DNA of 64,000 bases from Pleurostoma richardsiae (taxonomy: Eukaryota > Ascomycota > Sordariomycetes > Calosphaeriales > Pleurostomataceae), in assembly GCA_030052745.1 (NCBI GenBank), contig JANBVO010000045.1, positions 186,001 to 250,000 of the forward strand. Reading direction: 5' to 3'. Position numbers and translations under genes: made by a program. Each line of letters starts with the position of its first letter. Positions within the stretch are counted from its first letter, which is position 1. This document shows, piece by piece, positions 35,135 through 46,700 of the stretch. The notes beneath the pieces are model-generated. The model saw only the letters and a program-made list of their open reading frames with translations. It had not been told where the DNA came from and did not search any database.

Positions 35135-36550
35135 ATGCTTGGGTATCGCCTGGGCATAGCCCTCCTAGGCCTTGTGATCACATCCTGGGCTGCTCCGACA
35201 CCTACCAACGACCTCGACGAGAGGCAGGGAGGGATATGGATCGACCCGCCTTCAGGTACCTCCTGTGACCCTAAAGTTCTGGAGGCATACGGTATCTGCA
35301 TCATCTCGCCGCCCATTACCACTATCAAGCCCTCAGACAAGAAGCGGCAGACCTTTGAGCTTCCTCCGGACCCAGACCAAGACCTGCATGACTACCTCGC
35401 CGGTCTGGAAGTGAAGCTCGAGCAGCTACAGAACAAACCGCAGAAGAATAAGGAAGACAGGAAGGAGATAGAGCGGATCACCAAAATCCTCAAGCAGTTC
35501 GGCATCGAGGTATCCGCACCCCCGGGCACGACCACAACGATCACTCCTCGAGACCAAGTTGTCTACACTATCCCACTGAGCGGATCCGCGGACTTCTGCT
35601 CCAACATCGCGGGTCTGGAAATCGCCTTGGAGGGCTTGATGCAGCACGAGGATGAGCTGAGCGACCCGCAGTACTTCACCGAGCAGAGTTTGAAGTGGAT
35701 GCTTGCAACATGCGGTGTCGAAATAGTCAAGTCCCCGGACGGGACTATCACGACGCTCGTTCCTGGCAAGGTGAAGGAGCGTGACACCGTACTTCTTTCG
35801 CGTAATAAACAGTCGAATTTCGACCTCGCCGGCCTTGAGAAGGCTTACGAGGAGATGCTTCACGGTCTCGACGGTGCCACGCCCTCCTATCCCACCGCCT
35901 TCGCCCTGCAATACATGGCGACAGTGCTCGAGTTCTACGGCATCTCCATCAATAAGTCACCGACAGGCACGACGACCACCCTGGTGCCAGGGAAGCGACA
36001 GGGCGGGATCATCACCCTCGGCTGCAGCGTAGGCGACGTTGTGGCGCTGAAGGCTGCTCTGGCGACGCTGACGACCCTCTACGGTGATCCAAGGACGGTC
36101 CCTCAGAACATTTTTCTCATTGAGCAGAACATTGTGTCCGCCCTCCAGTACTGCAACCAGACTGTCCCCGGTTGGACTACCCTCACCCCCGGCAACCCTA
36201 TTCCTGGCGGACCGCTTGTCCCCGACCCGACCGTGCCCGGCGGTCCTATCACTCCGGACCCGACCGTGCCGGGTGGTCCCATCATACCGCAGCCGACTAT
36301 CCCAGGCAGCCCCATCATCCCCTCCGACCGGCGGCGCGCCCCAAGCCTTGCGACAGGCGCCGTCGCCCTGTTGCAGGCCCTACAGGATCTGGAGACACAC
36401 TATGGGGAATACGACTCCATGAAGGCTGACACGCCTGTCTCGGTGTTCATAATTATGCAGAACATCGTCACCACGCTGCAGATATCGGGAATTAGAGTCC
36501 CAGGGTGGCCCATCCTGCCCCCTTCGACGACAATAACTGTGTCTTCCTAA
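35135..36550 (+). CDS. Secreted repeat protein with candidate Kex2 sites
   Basis: One exon, 471 residues. I do not recognise a described family. The start at 35135 gives a clean signal peptide (about residues 1-20, ending SWAA before PTPTND); a longer frame from 35054 would bury it. A motif recurs six times: Gly-Ile/Val after an aromatic or Cys, then a Pro turn, then Thr-rich GTTTTLVPG or similar. It ends near residues 71, 139, 215, 289, 355 and 468. Between copies lies a helical segment of the LAGLE-x-A-x-E type (residues 88, 158, 231). Basic sites follow some motifs: KKR-Q at 69-72, GKR-Q at 287-289 and DRRR-A at 399-402. Residues 354-397 are four 11-residue PTVPGGP repeats. Fragments released by Kex2 would often begin with Gln (QTFEL, QGGII; also QGGIW after ER30). 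It could be a multi-peptide precursor or a structural wall or effector protein. Confidence 0.8.
   Translation: MLGYRLGIALLGLVITSWAAPTPTNDLDERQGGIWIDPPSGTSCDPKVLEAYGICIISPPITTIKPSDKKRQTFELPPDPDQDLHDYLAGLEVKLEQLQNKPQKNKEDRKEIERITKILKQFGIEVSAPPGTTTTITPRDQVVYTIPLSGSADFCSNIAGLEIALEGLMQHEDELSDPQYFTEQSLKWMLATCGVEIVKSPDGTITTLVPGKVKERDTVLLSRNKQSNFDLAGLEKAYEEMLHGLDGATPSYPTAFALQYMATVLEFYGISINKSPTGTTTTLVPGKRQGGIITLGCSVGDVVALKAALATLTTLYGDPRTVPQNIFLIEQNIVSALQYCNQTVPGWTTLTPGNPIPGGPLVPDPTVPGGPITPDPTVPGGPIIPQPTIPGSPIIPSDRRRAPSLATGAVALLQALQDLETHYGEYDSMKADTPVSVFIIMQNIVTTLQISGIRVPGWPILPPSTTITVSS
36194..36325 (+). repeat. Four 33-bp tandem repeats coding 11-residue PTVPGGP units
   Basis: The units read NPIPGGPLVPD, PTVPGGPITPD, PTVPGGPIIPQ and PTIPGSPIIPS. 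They form a collagen-like or extensin-like Pro/Gly hinge between repeats four and five of the secreted protein. Confidence 0.9.
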
Positions 36551-39500
36551 GGGCACTAGTTTGATGAAAGGGGAAGTGGGCGTGGAAGCGTCAGAGGGAC
36601 ACAGGCAAACCCAGGACACGGCTCGAAAGCCGCCTGCGGCCGGGACAAATCATACGGGTTAGGAGCTGAGAAGATATTCACGTCAACCGCCTCCAGCCAA
36701 GGGGGCTTTGTAACTTCAATTACTTTTCCCGAGACCTTTACTATTGTCTTTAGCTAGCTCTCAATTTCAAGGCTTGATTGACTCGTCCCCAGGTAGCATG
36801 CTTGTCCCTCGTTTGCGATTTAGACCAGGCTGGGATTCTCAGGGGTAAAGCAACATGGAGAGCGTGGTCCCAGCCCAGATCCAAGATCTAGCTCTCGATT
36901 CGAGATTCGTCTCCTCGCTTCGACATTTCCCAGGCGAGCAACCCCGAGTGCTGCCATAGATGGCCTCAGAAACACACTTGGAGTAACATAAGCCGGTTTG
37001 TGGTTGCGGCTTGATTCCGCTCGGGATGGCGCTACGACGATGTCACGTCTGGCAGACAAGCAAGGACGCTCATCTCTGAGACCAAGGGACAGCCTTTAGT
37101 CACTCCCCTGACGTACAGCGAGTTAGCCAACTGCTCCTCATCCACAGCCGAAGTCTAGACCGCGGCCGCCAGGAGCTACAGGCTTCCAACCTTGTTTAAG
37201 ATTTGTCTTAGTCAGGAGTCAGCTTACACGTCGCGCAGCCAAGACGGAAGCAAAAAGACTCGAACGTAAGTTTTACGTGGTGCCCACCAGGCTAGTGAGC
37301 AGATCTTGCTTTTTCGTTCTTAGCTGAACAATAATAGCGACCCAGCTTGTTTTCGATATCGCCTAGAATTAAGTTCTAGCGGCGCCCGAATCCGCGCTTG
37401 AGCATCAGTGCGCCGGACACTTGTCCGGAGGAACCGCCTGTGGGCCGGATGAAGCGAGGCGCCGGCGCCGGTGCCCGGTCCGTCAGGAGCCGGCGTCCTA
37501 CGTGGGGCTCTTAGGGTTGAACGCCGCATCTTCTTCCAGATCTGCGGCCTCCCCCCTTGAGTTCTAGCTAACGCCGCAAACTCGCGGTCCAAGCGCAGGG
37601 AGGCAAGAGAAGGCGGCAGCCAGATCAAAGCCAGCAAGCCACGGGTCGGCGCCACTTTGCTCTGGCACCACTTTCGGGGTCTCTCTTCGTGGAACCGGCG
37701 CAAGCCACGCTGGTCTGAGCGTGCTGGGACGCAAGGGAGGACTGGCGGGCCACGCTCGAGCGGCACGCGGTGGGCGACCCGACGCCGTGTCTTGGGAGCA
37801 GAACCGAAGGGACAACCACCTCGTGCGTGGTGATCCTTGCATGCCGGGTTGATGGCTCTGTCCAAGACCTGGTGTCTGTGCGACAGATGGGGGAATGCGG
37901 CCATCATTCTTTCGCCCGGACGCGGTGACTCGGCCAGCTCCGAAGTCAGACTGGTTTACTTGGTGGCTGTTGTGACTTGGCGATATCTCTTGATCTAAGC
38001 AATGTGGGCAGTCCACCACAAGTCTGGTCTACTGCTTCCTGGTCTCATCCATAATATGGTGTATACCGTGTATCTGGTGATGATAAGTGTAATGCTCGCG
38101 TCACAAGCGAAGCATTCTGAGTCTGTCTTACAATCTGTTGGCCGATACAATGGTTGACCGCAACACGAACCTACAACCTAGATTGGTTCGTTCTAGTTCG
38201 ATAGGCTATGATGACCATCGAGTCCGCCCCGACCGCTGCCAGGTCGGGCAACTAATGGCTTTTCTGATCCTTTGACCTAAGGTGACTGGCGTCTTCGCCG
38301 TGGCTGGGAGGCCAGAACCTTACCGGGCTAGGTAGCCAATGAGCGTGACGATATGACTGTCGTGATCTCAGGAGCATCGTCTGCCTGCTGAACATGCTCT
38401 GTGCCAGGCAACTCAGATGGAGCTAAACAAGCCATCACGGCAATTAGATCTCGTCTTCGTTAGCCTCTCAAGGCAGCCAGGATATTGCATGGCACAAAGA
38501 ACCCGGTGGCGATGTCGACACCCTGTTGTCTGTCGGTTGCCACAACGATCCTCTCGGCACTGTAGCCAAAGGTCGCCGGAATAATCACAGCCGTGGCCAT
38601 GAGATCGTGGAGCAACCCACGCCTCCACACATGACGATCGACTCGGCGGGGGAGGACAAAGGCTGGTTGACGGCGATGGCGCCAAAGTTGTGGGCTTACA
38701 GCTCCCCGTCCCAAAGAGGCGCGGCGACAGCGGCCCAATAGGAACCGAGACCGTTTGCTGGCAGCAAGTCCCGTGGCGTCGCGCGTCAGCCCACAATCGC
38801 AGGTTGGTCATGCACCAAGAGGAGAGGACCAGAGACCAGAGACGAACCAGGACAGTCCATGATGCAGCAGGATGGTCCTGCGCGGATCGAGCATAGAGGC
38901 GTGCAATCTGAGGATGCTTGCCGAGGATGATTCTGGACACCCAACCCATCACCACCCACACTTGTTCGCCCATCCTTTGTCCTGCCAGCCTCTTGAATAG
39001 CTAGATGGCTATGAAGGAAGCTAAGCAGAGAGGGATGCCACCCACCCTCTCTCCCCTCTCCGCGGCGCCATCTCGCTCCTTCCGGTGATGTCTCCAACGC
39101 CCAACCAGAGGAGCAGATCCCAGCAGCAGCCAGGGAGGAGATGAGAGACGGCGGTCTCTCCATCTCTTCACCGCCATGTGCGCCCCTCCTCGCTCCCCCA
39201 GGCCAGCGGCCAATCACATGGGCGTGATCCAACCCCCTCCCGCCGTTGGAGGGCAGAGGACGGCTCCCGGGTCTCAGTGACGCGCAGGGGTCTCCACTCG
39301 GAGCGCAGCCCAACTCCTCCACTCGCGGGACTGAGATCTCAGGCAGTGAGCCCGGGCAGCTCAGACTGGGACCCCCCCCCTCCTTGAGGAACAGGATCAC
39401 GGAGGGAACATTGGAGCCCACACAACGCGTGCTGCGCTCCCGCCCAAGCCAAGCCAGGCAAAGGGCGGGCAGAGCTAATGCACGCACTCTAGCAGCCCAG

Positions 39501-42075
39501 CCTCCACCTGCATGTCGAGGTCCTTGGTCATGATACTATGATACGCTCGTCGACTGCACTCAACTCGGCGCAGGGGCGGGTCTTGTCCGTTTTCGTCATC
39601 CTGTGCATGCTGGGCAGGTGGGCGTTCTCACCAGAGGGCGCCGCGCACAATGTGACAAGGCTGGGCTCCCTTCTGGCGCCGTTGTCTCACTTCGCCCGTG
39701 GCAAGTGGATATTGAACGGGCGCAACTAGGCAGGTGTCGCCTGCAGGCCATCGGGGGAGAGCACCGAGTTGAAGGAAGAGAAGAGCAGAGAAGCTTGTGC
39801 GCTGTGACGATCGACTGATAGACATCATCTATTTCGGCCGTGAGCACAGATATGAGTAGATTGTTTTTGAGGGAAATGGCCGGCTCGCTCTGTCCCAGTA
39901 ACTAGGAAGAGTTCTGCCCTAGACGGGCGGCTTTCCAGCAGCTGGAAGCAGAGAACAAATTCCAGTAACACAAGTAACAACCGTTGAGCGTTGGAAGGAC
40001 GGGGACGCAATCTCGTGAGACAGGAGCCTGAAGAGACCGTCTGCTTCCTCTGTCACTCCCGCTTCTTCCTCTGCATGGGCCAAAGTTGGCCAGAACCAGG
40101 CCGCTCCTGCACGCTGCGCCAAGCTTCAACCTCCTGCAAGAAAGCAGGCGGGACCCAGGTGCAACATTCAACGCTGATTCGGCCTAGGCGGCGCCGAGCT
40201 CATGCAGTGCTCGTGCAGCATGCAGGCAGCAAATGGCAGTTTAGCTCTCTCCGCCGTCACTAGCCCTCGAAGGGTAAAGATAACGGGGGGGTGCGGTGAT
40301 GCGGAGCGTGGAAAGGACGGAATAAGCAAGGAAGAAGGAATCAAGGTGGTGGGAAGAAACAGAACGGCTGGCTGGAGAGTTTCCCGCGTGCATAAGAGAC
40401 TTATGCAAAGCCAGCCTCTCCCTGCTAGACAGACAGCACCACACCACTAGCTGGGGGGCAGCTGTCGAACGAGCCGGAGGTCGGGAGGGGGTGGGAAGGA
40501 CAATTGTAGGGCGAACATGGCGTTCGGGCCTGCGAGCCAATCAATCGCGCGGCGACAACTCTGAGGCGGCTTGCCGTGGATTCTCAAGTCTGTCTGTAGG
40601 ATCGATCTCCACTGATTGGTGCTGTTGATTGAGTCGATCATCTCTCTCGCTCAATTTCCGGATGCAGTGGAAATGTGCGCGGTGCAGGATAGATGACAGG
40701 TACCGTTCCCTCATGCCCATTCAGGGTGTAGGCTGCACCTGACGGCGTTGATCATGTTGTCATTGCTGCCGGAACCTTCATGCGTGCTACAGGCGGAGGG
40801 CAGAGAGCCCAAGTTCTAGACAGACGCAGTTGCCCTTTCTCTCAAGTGTTACCTGGGTGCAAGAAGGCAGCTCATGCCCGAGGCCAAGGGTGCGCTGAAA
40901 GGAGCAGGGCTCGAGTCATTACCCAAGTAGTTTATCACAATCTAGAAAGAATGCTTCATGTGCACAATATTTGCATGTGGAGTTATGTCCATACCGTCCT
41001 CTGTATTTAGGGGCAATCTAAGCTGATGACATCTAAAGATAATGGTCATGCTTGACCCCAGGGTGTCTCGCTCGGCCATTGTTGACTTGTCATGATGTGC
41101 TGGCCGCAGGAGAACCCGTAACGTATAGCTATCCGCGCTGCGAGCGCTTCAAGTTGTGTGTGGGCGTCAACCCGAAAGATCTAAACATCTCGACATGATC
41201 CCATAAAACGTCCCTGACTGCGGTGTTGTCCTGAACATCCTCCGCCCAGAAAGGAAAGCCAATCTCTCTAGGGCCTTTTCAGAAAAGACGAACGACAGAA
41301 CAGGTGGTATCATCCCAAGCAGACTGTTGCCAAAAGAAAAGCCCGTTTTCACGTCCTCTATTGGTGGTATCTCCAAGTGGAATCGAGTCCGGTGTGGAGA
41401 TGAAGTAAGGCCTTTGCAGTCCGGAACAAGAGGAGACTTTCGCGAGAAACGAAATCCAGGCACACCAGCCAGCTATCGGTCTTTCCTGACCCTCCTCCAA
41501 CAGAGAACTCCGTTTCCTTGTATAATCCCCCTTCCGGCGCCGGTGACAAATGCTTCCACTGACTGCAGCAAAACCCACAACTCTTTCCCTAAGCACCAAA
41601 AGGCTGCCTTTGAATCACCCCAGGACTCTTTTGCAGAAACTCCTCTTTCCCGAGAAGCACCTCCACACCAACCAACTCCACGCTGCTGTAAAAGAGAAAG
41701 GACAAAGGAAAACAGAAGACCAAGTCCAGTCGTCCGTCATGGGAAAGTTAAAGTTTGTAGATACAAAAGGTTGGTGATGAGAACCACACAGTGACTGTGG
41801 GGGGTTCGAATGTTTTTGGGAGATTCCTGGCTTTTCCGCCTCATTTTCGGCATAAACAGGTCGTGGGCGAGTTGAAACTTTTCGGGAGTCCACTCCCTGT
41901 GGTCCTTTTTTGTAATCCAATATGGTACTTTGTTCCTTGGGTGAATATGTGCGGTGTAGTTAAAGAGGCAGCGGTAGCTGCTACGCCACGCCTCAAGAAT
42001 GGCTTCTTGAAACGGGCGTTGTCGAAGAGAAGGTGAAAAGAGATCGACGCATCCAGGAGTATTCAGGCACAGAAG
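36551..42075. other. 5.5-kb gene-poor region downstream of the Ran1-like kinase
   Basis: No gene is supported. Frames of up to about 230 codons exist (for example near 37.3-37.9 and 38.8-39.5 kb), but they overlap on both strands and have no family signature. A GC-rich island with a small hairpin lies at 37372-37568. Composition elsewhere looks like ordinary genomic DNA rather than RIP-mutated AT-rich DNA. A C10 run lies near 39371. Confidence 0.55.
37372..37568. repeat. GC-rich island bounded by a 9-bp direct repeat
   Basis: AGTTCTAGC occurs at 37372-37380 and 37560-37568. The DNA between is markedly GC-rich and carries a perfect hairpin (CCGGACA, two bases, TGTCCGG) at about 37412. The bounding repeats could be a target-site duplication of a small inserted element, but no element family is recognised and chance is possible. 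Confidence 0.3.
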
Positions 42076-43754
42076 CTAGTAACAGCCCTGGAGGGAAGTG
42101 AAGAGGGGAACCTGATGGTGGAATGGGATAGGGTGGTGGACGACAGGAGGCGGCGGCGGCGGCGCGGCGTACTGCTTAGCCATATCCCAAAAGAACGGCA
42201 AGTGGTACTTCGGCGCCGCGCAGCCATTGCTGGGGACCGGAATAGGCATGGGCATTGTAGGCATGGCCTCTGGTATGGGTCCAGGAGGGTATGGCGCGAA
42301 GTCCTGTGGGTGCGGATATCCCATCATCCGTGGCTCCTCTGGTTCGTAGATCGCAGGCAACAGTTCCGGCTGAGGCGGTGCGGGAACCTCTGGTGGCTCC
42401 TGGATGCAGTCGTCATCGTCAAAATCGTCGATGGTCGAGCAGCTCGAGGTGAGCGACCCGTCATCTGACGAGCAGGTGGACTCCTCGTCCGAAAGCGAGT
42501 CGTCTGAGTAGGCGGGGGAAAGCGGTGCGTCGTAGTCGTAGTCGTCGACGATCGAATCCTCGCAATCAACGTATGTGGGGTGCGCGGGCTCCGGTGAGGC
42601 GGGAGGCGTGGGTAGCGCCTGCGGCATCATCGGTGCGGGCTGTTCCGTGAACCTAGAGCAGGAGAAGATCCTGGCCTTGAGCTCGGCAAGGCCGATTCTC
42701 CCCTCGGGGTCCGGATTGAAGATCCTCTCTAGGATGTCGTTCAGTTCGTCCGACAGGGGAAGGATGGTCTTCAGGAATCCTGGCTTCCGGATGAAGGCCC
42801 GGTATGTGGAGTCCTCGTGGGAGGCCTGCTTCCAGGGGTTGCGTCCGCAGGTCAGGTTTACCAAGATGACTCCAAGGGACCAGACATCATTGGGGGCGCA
42901 GTAGTAGTAAGGCCTCCTGGGAGAGTGATCCAGGCATTCTATATCGAGGGAAGAAAGAGTGGCTATGTCAGTCTGCTGGTTACGATGAAAGAAGGAAGAA
43001 GGGGAAGCGAACGGCGACTTTCGGTCCGGTCTGTAGGTCCTTGGAGGTTTTGCTTACCTGGTGACATGTAGAAGGTCGAGCCGCAACCGTAGTCTTCTGA
43101 CCGCTCGTTTGCAGTCGCGAGACCGAAATCTGCTAGCTTGACTGTCTCTCCGTGGTCTGTGACCAGGATGTTCTCCGGCTTCAGGTCCCGATGGAAGATC
43201 CCGAGGTTATGACAATGCTCCACGGCATCCAGGATCTGAAGGAATACCTTCTTGGCGAGCTGGTCCTTACCGACGTACTGTCCACACTCCGTGATGTTGT
43301 AGAACAGGTCGCCCTCGGGGCAATACTCCAAAATCACATAGGTGCAGTCCACGTCGTCGACAATCTTCTCCATGGAGACAACATTGGGGTGGGTCGCGGC
43401 ATTGTAGTGAAGGCGGATTTCCCGGGCTTGGAATTCCACCTGTCGTCGGTCCAGGGGAGTGCCGTCGGCGTTGAACTTGCTCAGCGCCTTGACGGCATAT
43501 CGGATTCCGGTCTTGATGTCGACGGCCAAGTAGACGACGCCGTAGGCGCCTGTCCCCAAGACCCCAACCAGTTGGTAGGTCCCAGCAAGGATCCGTCCCA
43601 GTCTCTCCTCCGGAGCCACCGGCACATATCTATGTTGAAAGTGCTGCTGCTGCTGATGATGTACTGCGACGGGGTGGCTGCTTATCGGGCACTTCTGATC
43701 GAAGGCGGGCGAGGCCGGAGGAGTGGGATAACCGTAAACCGAGACATGCTGCAT
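42076..43754 (-). CDS. Ran1/Pat1-Ksp1-like serine/threonine kinase
   Basis: Two exons, 43754-43058 and 42938-42076, give 519 residues; the 119-bp GTAAGC intron restores FYMSPECLDHS. The catalytic domain runs from about residue 50 to 345: [12 protein letters not shown] (P-loop), YAVKAL (Lys), HRDLKPEN (188-195), ADFGLA (DFG 209-211), MSPE in place of APE, then [25 protein letters not shown], which is typical of Ran1/Ksp1/Sks1 kinases. The C-terminal tail is acidic (DDFDDDD), then Pro/Met-rich. The family controls meiosis entry, nutrient response and filamentous growth. The start is the first ATG ([16 protein letters not shown]); the frame is open further upstream but without an ATG. It sits alone in a large gene-poor stretch. 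Confidence 0.93.
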
Positions 43755-46700
43755 ATTATCTGGCCCTGGAGCTGGCTTCCTTTCCTCTTGGCTTGGCAGG
43801 TTTGAGAGATTCAAACAGATCAAGTTGTTGAAGAGAGCAAGCAAAATCAGAACGGACAGGAAACCGGGTGGTCCACGCGGAAGAAGGTCCTCTCAGGAAA
43901 GGAATCCAAATAGTATTACGACAACCGGGGTCTTGTCCAGAAGGGCCTAACGGGTTGTCCTTGGGTTGGTTCGGTCTGACGGAGAGCAACAACGAAGATC
44001 TCCGAATCAACGGGTCAAGCGTCGTCGCGAAAGTGAGAAGATGGCGAGAAGACTCGTGTGGGCGACGAAGAGGGCGACACTTGAATTAGGCAACCAAGAC
44101 CTGGCACGGAAGAGGTAGAGGGACAGAACGGGTTGATGGAATGAGCGTCATGAAGGAGTTGATGGTCGCCGAGGTTGAGGTGTTGGTGGTGGTCGAGGTT
44201 ATGGTTGGAGTTGAAGCAGCATGGGAGGAGGAGGGAGGTCGTTCGTAGATATTCAAGCTCGACAAGGCGCTGCCTCTTACCGCAGGTGTCCGCTTGGACA
44301 TGGAGGGCCGCCTCTCACACTCGAATGGTCTGAGTGGCTTGATCCACTGGGTGAGCCCTGGTCTTGCCCGCCTCGAAGGAGGATCCATCCATGCCGGGAC
44401 GGTAGCCCACCCCCCCTGTCCCTGCGAGCCAACTCAGCAACCCTTGTCTTTCTTTGGGAGCAGAAGGCCCCACTGTTGCGCTACTCTACGTAAGGACAAG
44501 GTATCGTCCCAATAATCTCACGGTGCGCAGTGACTCCACCTCTCTCCTCCTGCTGTGACAGAGTTCCAGCTTGACGAGAGCGACGACGCCAAGGGGTGGG
44601 CAGCCACCAGCCAAGGAATGGCGCCAGAGCGTCCTGGGGCACCCACTAATGCAGAGGTGTGGGTGACCTCTGTGACGGAGCGCAATATACGAGAGGGCGA
44701 GCAGCATTTCTTGACGCGCAAGATGACTGGCCCACCGAGGATGCGTGTGTGTCACTCACTGCCACCCTACGACACTAACGCCATTTTCCGGTCTCACGCC
44801 CTGTGTCGCCCAATGGCCACTCGCCTCGTCGAGGGCGGAGAGGGGGGTGTGCGTGACTCCATCGAAAGGAGATTGGAGTGTCCGATCAGCCAGGGGGGGC
44901 GTGAGAGGCGTGGCGCCTGGGCAAGCGTGCTCTGCTGACACGCCCCCTATCCGCTTTTCGTTAGCCGGCGTTGGTCGGGCGGAATCGTCATAATATCGGC
45001 TGGCCCGTGACATGCATGCTTTTATTTCCCTTGCCAAATTCTTTGGTCTTTTGCCTTCGAGCCTTGCCGTTAGCGCTCTGGGCAGGTGGAGGGGAGGAGA
45101 GGGGCGGCCGGTCGAAGGAATCTCCCTCTGGAGCTACACTAGAACCGGGATGGAATTGCTATGGAACTGATTCAGATGCTCGCTGCAGAAGGAAAACAAA
45201 CTTCTGGGCGGCCCGTCAAGTGATGGCTTCGTGCAAAGCTTGGGCGATTAACTTCGACCGAGCTATAGCAAAGACACAAGTGCAAACCTTCTACGGATGA
45301 CCGCCCGGCGTGCAAGGCAGCGAGAAAGAGGGAAGCTTCAGGCCGACCCACACCTTGATTGGCCTGTCTGCAACTCTGTTCAATGTCCAATGTGTCCTCT
45401 TCGTGTATCAAAGGAACCGTCCCGTCGGTGGCGCTTGGCTGATGTTTGCGTTGCGAACTTGTGGGTTGATGATGGGCTCTCTGCGACATCAGATGATGCG
45501 TTCAAGGGGAGCGGTTTCCACAGTGCTTCGGCGCAGGGTGAACAGCCCGTCCTCGAGGTTCATTGCCTCTACTTAGTTGGCACCACTTTTGGGCAAGTCT
45601 CCTCTTCGCCAGGCCAGCGCTTCTGCAACAGAACGCGCCTCGTGGCTTGTGTGTGGTGTCAACGCGAAAATGGAGGCGGGCAGGGAGGCAATCGAGTGAT
45701 GCACCACCTGCTGAGCCAAGTTGGAGAGGGGCCGCCGCATCCGTCTGGGAGTCCTCCTTGCCCTCATTGGGCCTAACCTTCGCCCAGGTTGCGCGGCCGG
45801 TTCCAGTCAGCAGCCAGCCTGCTGCATCCACTGCTTCCCGCAGATCCCAAGTGGACAAGTGGACACGTTGTGCGAGATCTCTTGCTGCCGGAAGAGCCAT
45901 TGGGCGGTGTCGCCCTGCAGCGAGCGAGCCCAGGACCACAACCGCCAACCACGGGCCACGTCCTAACTGGTCCTCAGAAGGGGAGCGAAGGGCAGCGAAG
46001 GGCGGGCAGGTCTCGCTCGGCACGATGCAGGTTGTGAATGCTCTACTGCGCTAAAACACCGCCAATCCAATGGCGATCCCGAATTATGCAGCATTAACCT
46101 GACTTTACACTATTATGATCTTATCCACCCACAACTCGGGAGTTCACCAGACGGCTCACCAGATCGCCCGTTGTGACTGGCCAGTTAAGGGACACGAAGT
46201 CGAGGCCATTCCTCCCATTCCTCATTGCTCGCAAAACAACTCATTGCGGGCCTTGCCAGCTCGCACCGAACAGCAAGGTCTCAGCTGCCAGTGAATAGAA
46301 ACTAGGCTGCCGTGCCCACAAAGTGTCCTCTGACCGTGGCCGCCAGGGGGATGCCACCGAAATAGCAGTCAGTCTCAGGGCGACGAGACAAGGCTGCCAC
46401 TATCGGTGCTGGGAAGAAAATGTTCTCGAACGGATGCTAATCTTGGATCCTGGTGCCTACTGGGGTGTCATCATTCCGCAGTGTCATCGCTCGAGTCAGG
46501 GCTGAGCAGACAGGGACCCGTTGGAACTTGGCCTGCTTTGAATCCTTTGGATAGGCGGCTGACTGGCCAGATGGCAAAGCGAAGGCGGTATCGCGCCTCA
46601 CCTCTCATGTCCGGGTTGTGAAGTGTCTGAGAGCAGTCTCGCGTGGTCTCCCTCCTTGTGCCTGATATTCTAGGCCGCAGTGTCAGGGGGGTGGTCCAAG

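Noticed and set aside
37320-37907. 195-codon minus-strand frame considered as a gene or transposon fragment
   Set aside because: No family motif, Arg/Pro-rich translation typical of GC-rich noncoding DNA, and other frames overlap it.
42076-43844. Kinase start 30 codons further upstream at 43844
   Set aside because: The codon there is TTG, not ATG; the first ATG in frame is at 43754.
44086-44388. 100-codon minus-strand frame just upstream of the kinase
   Set aside because: Ser/Thr/Pro-rich translation of a CA/CT-rich stretch that looks like a 5' UTR.
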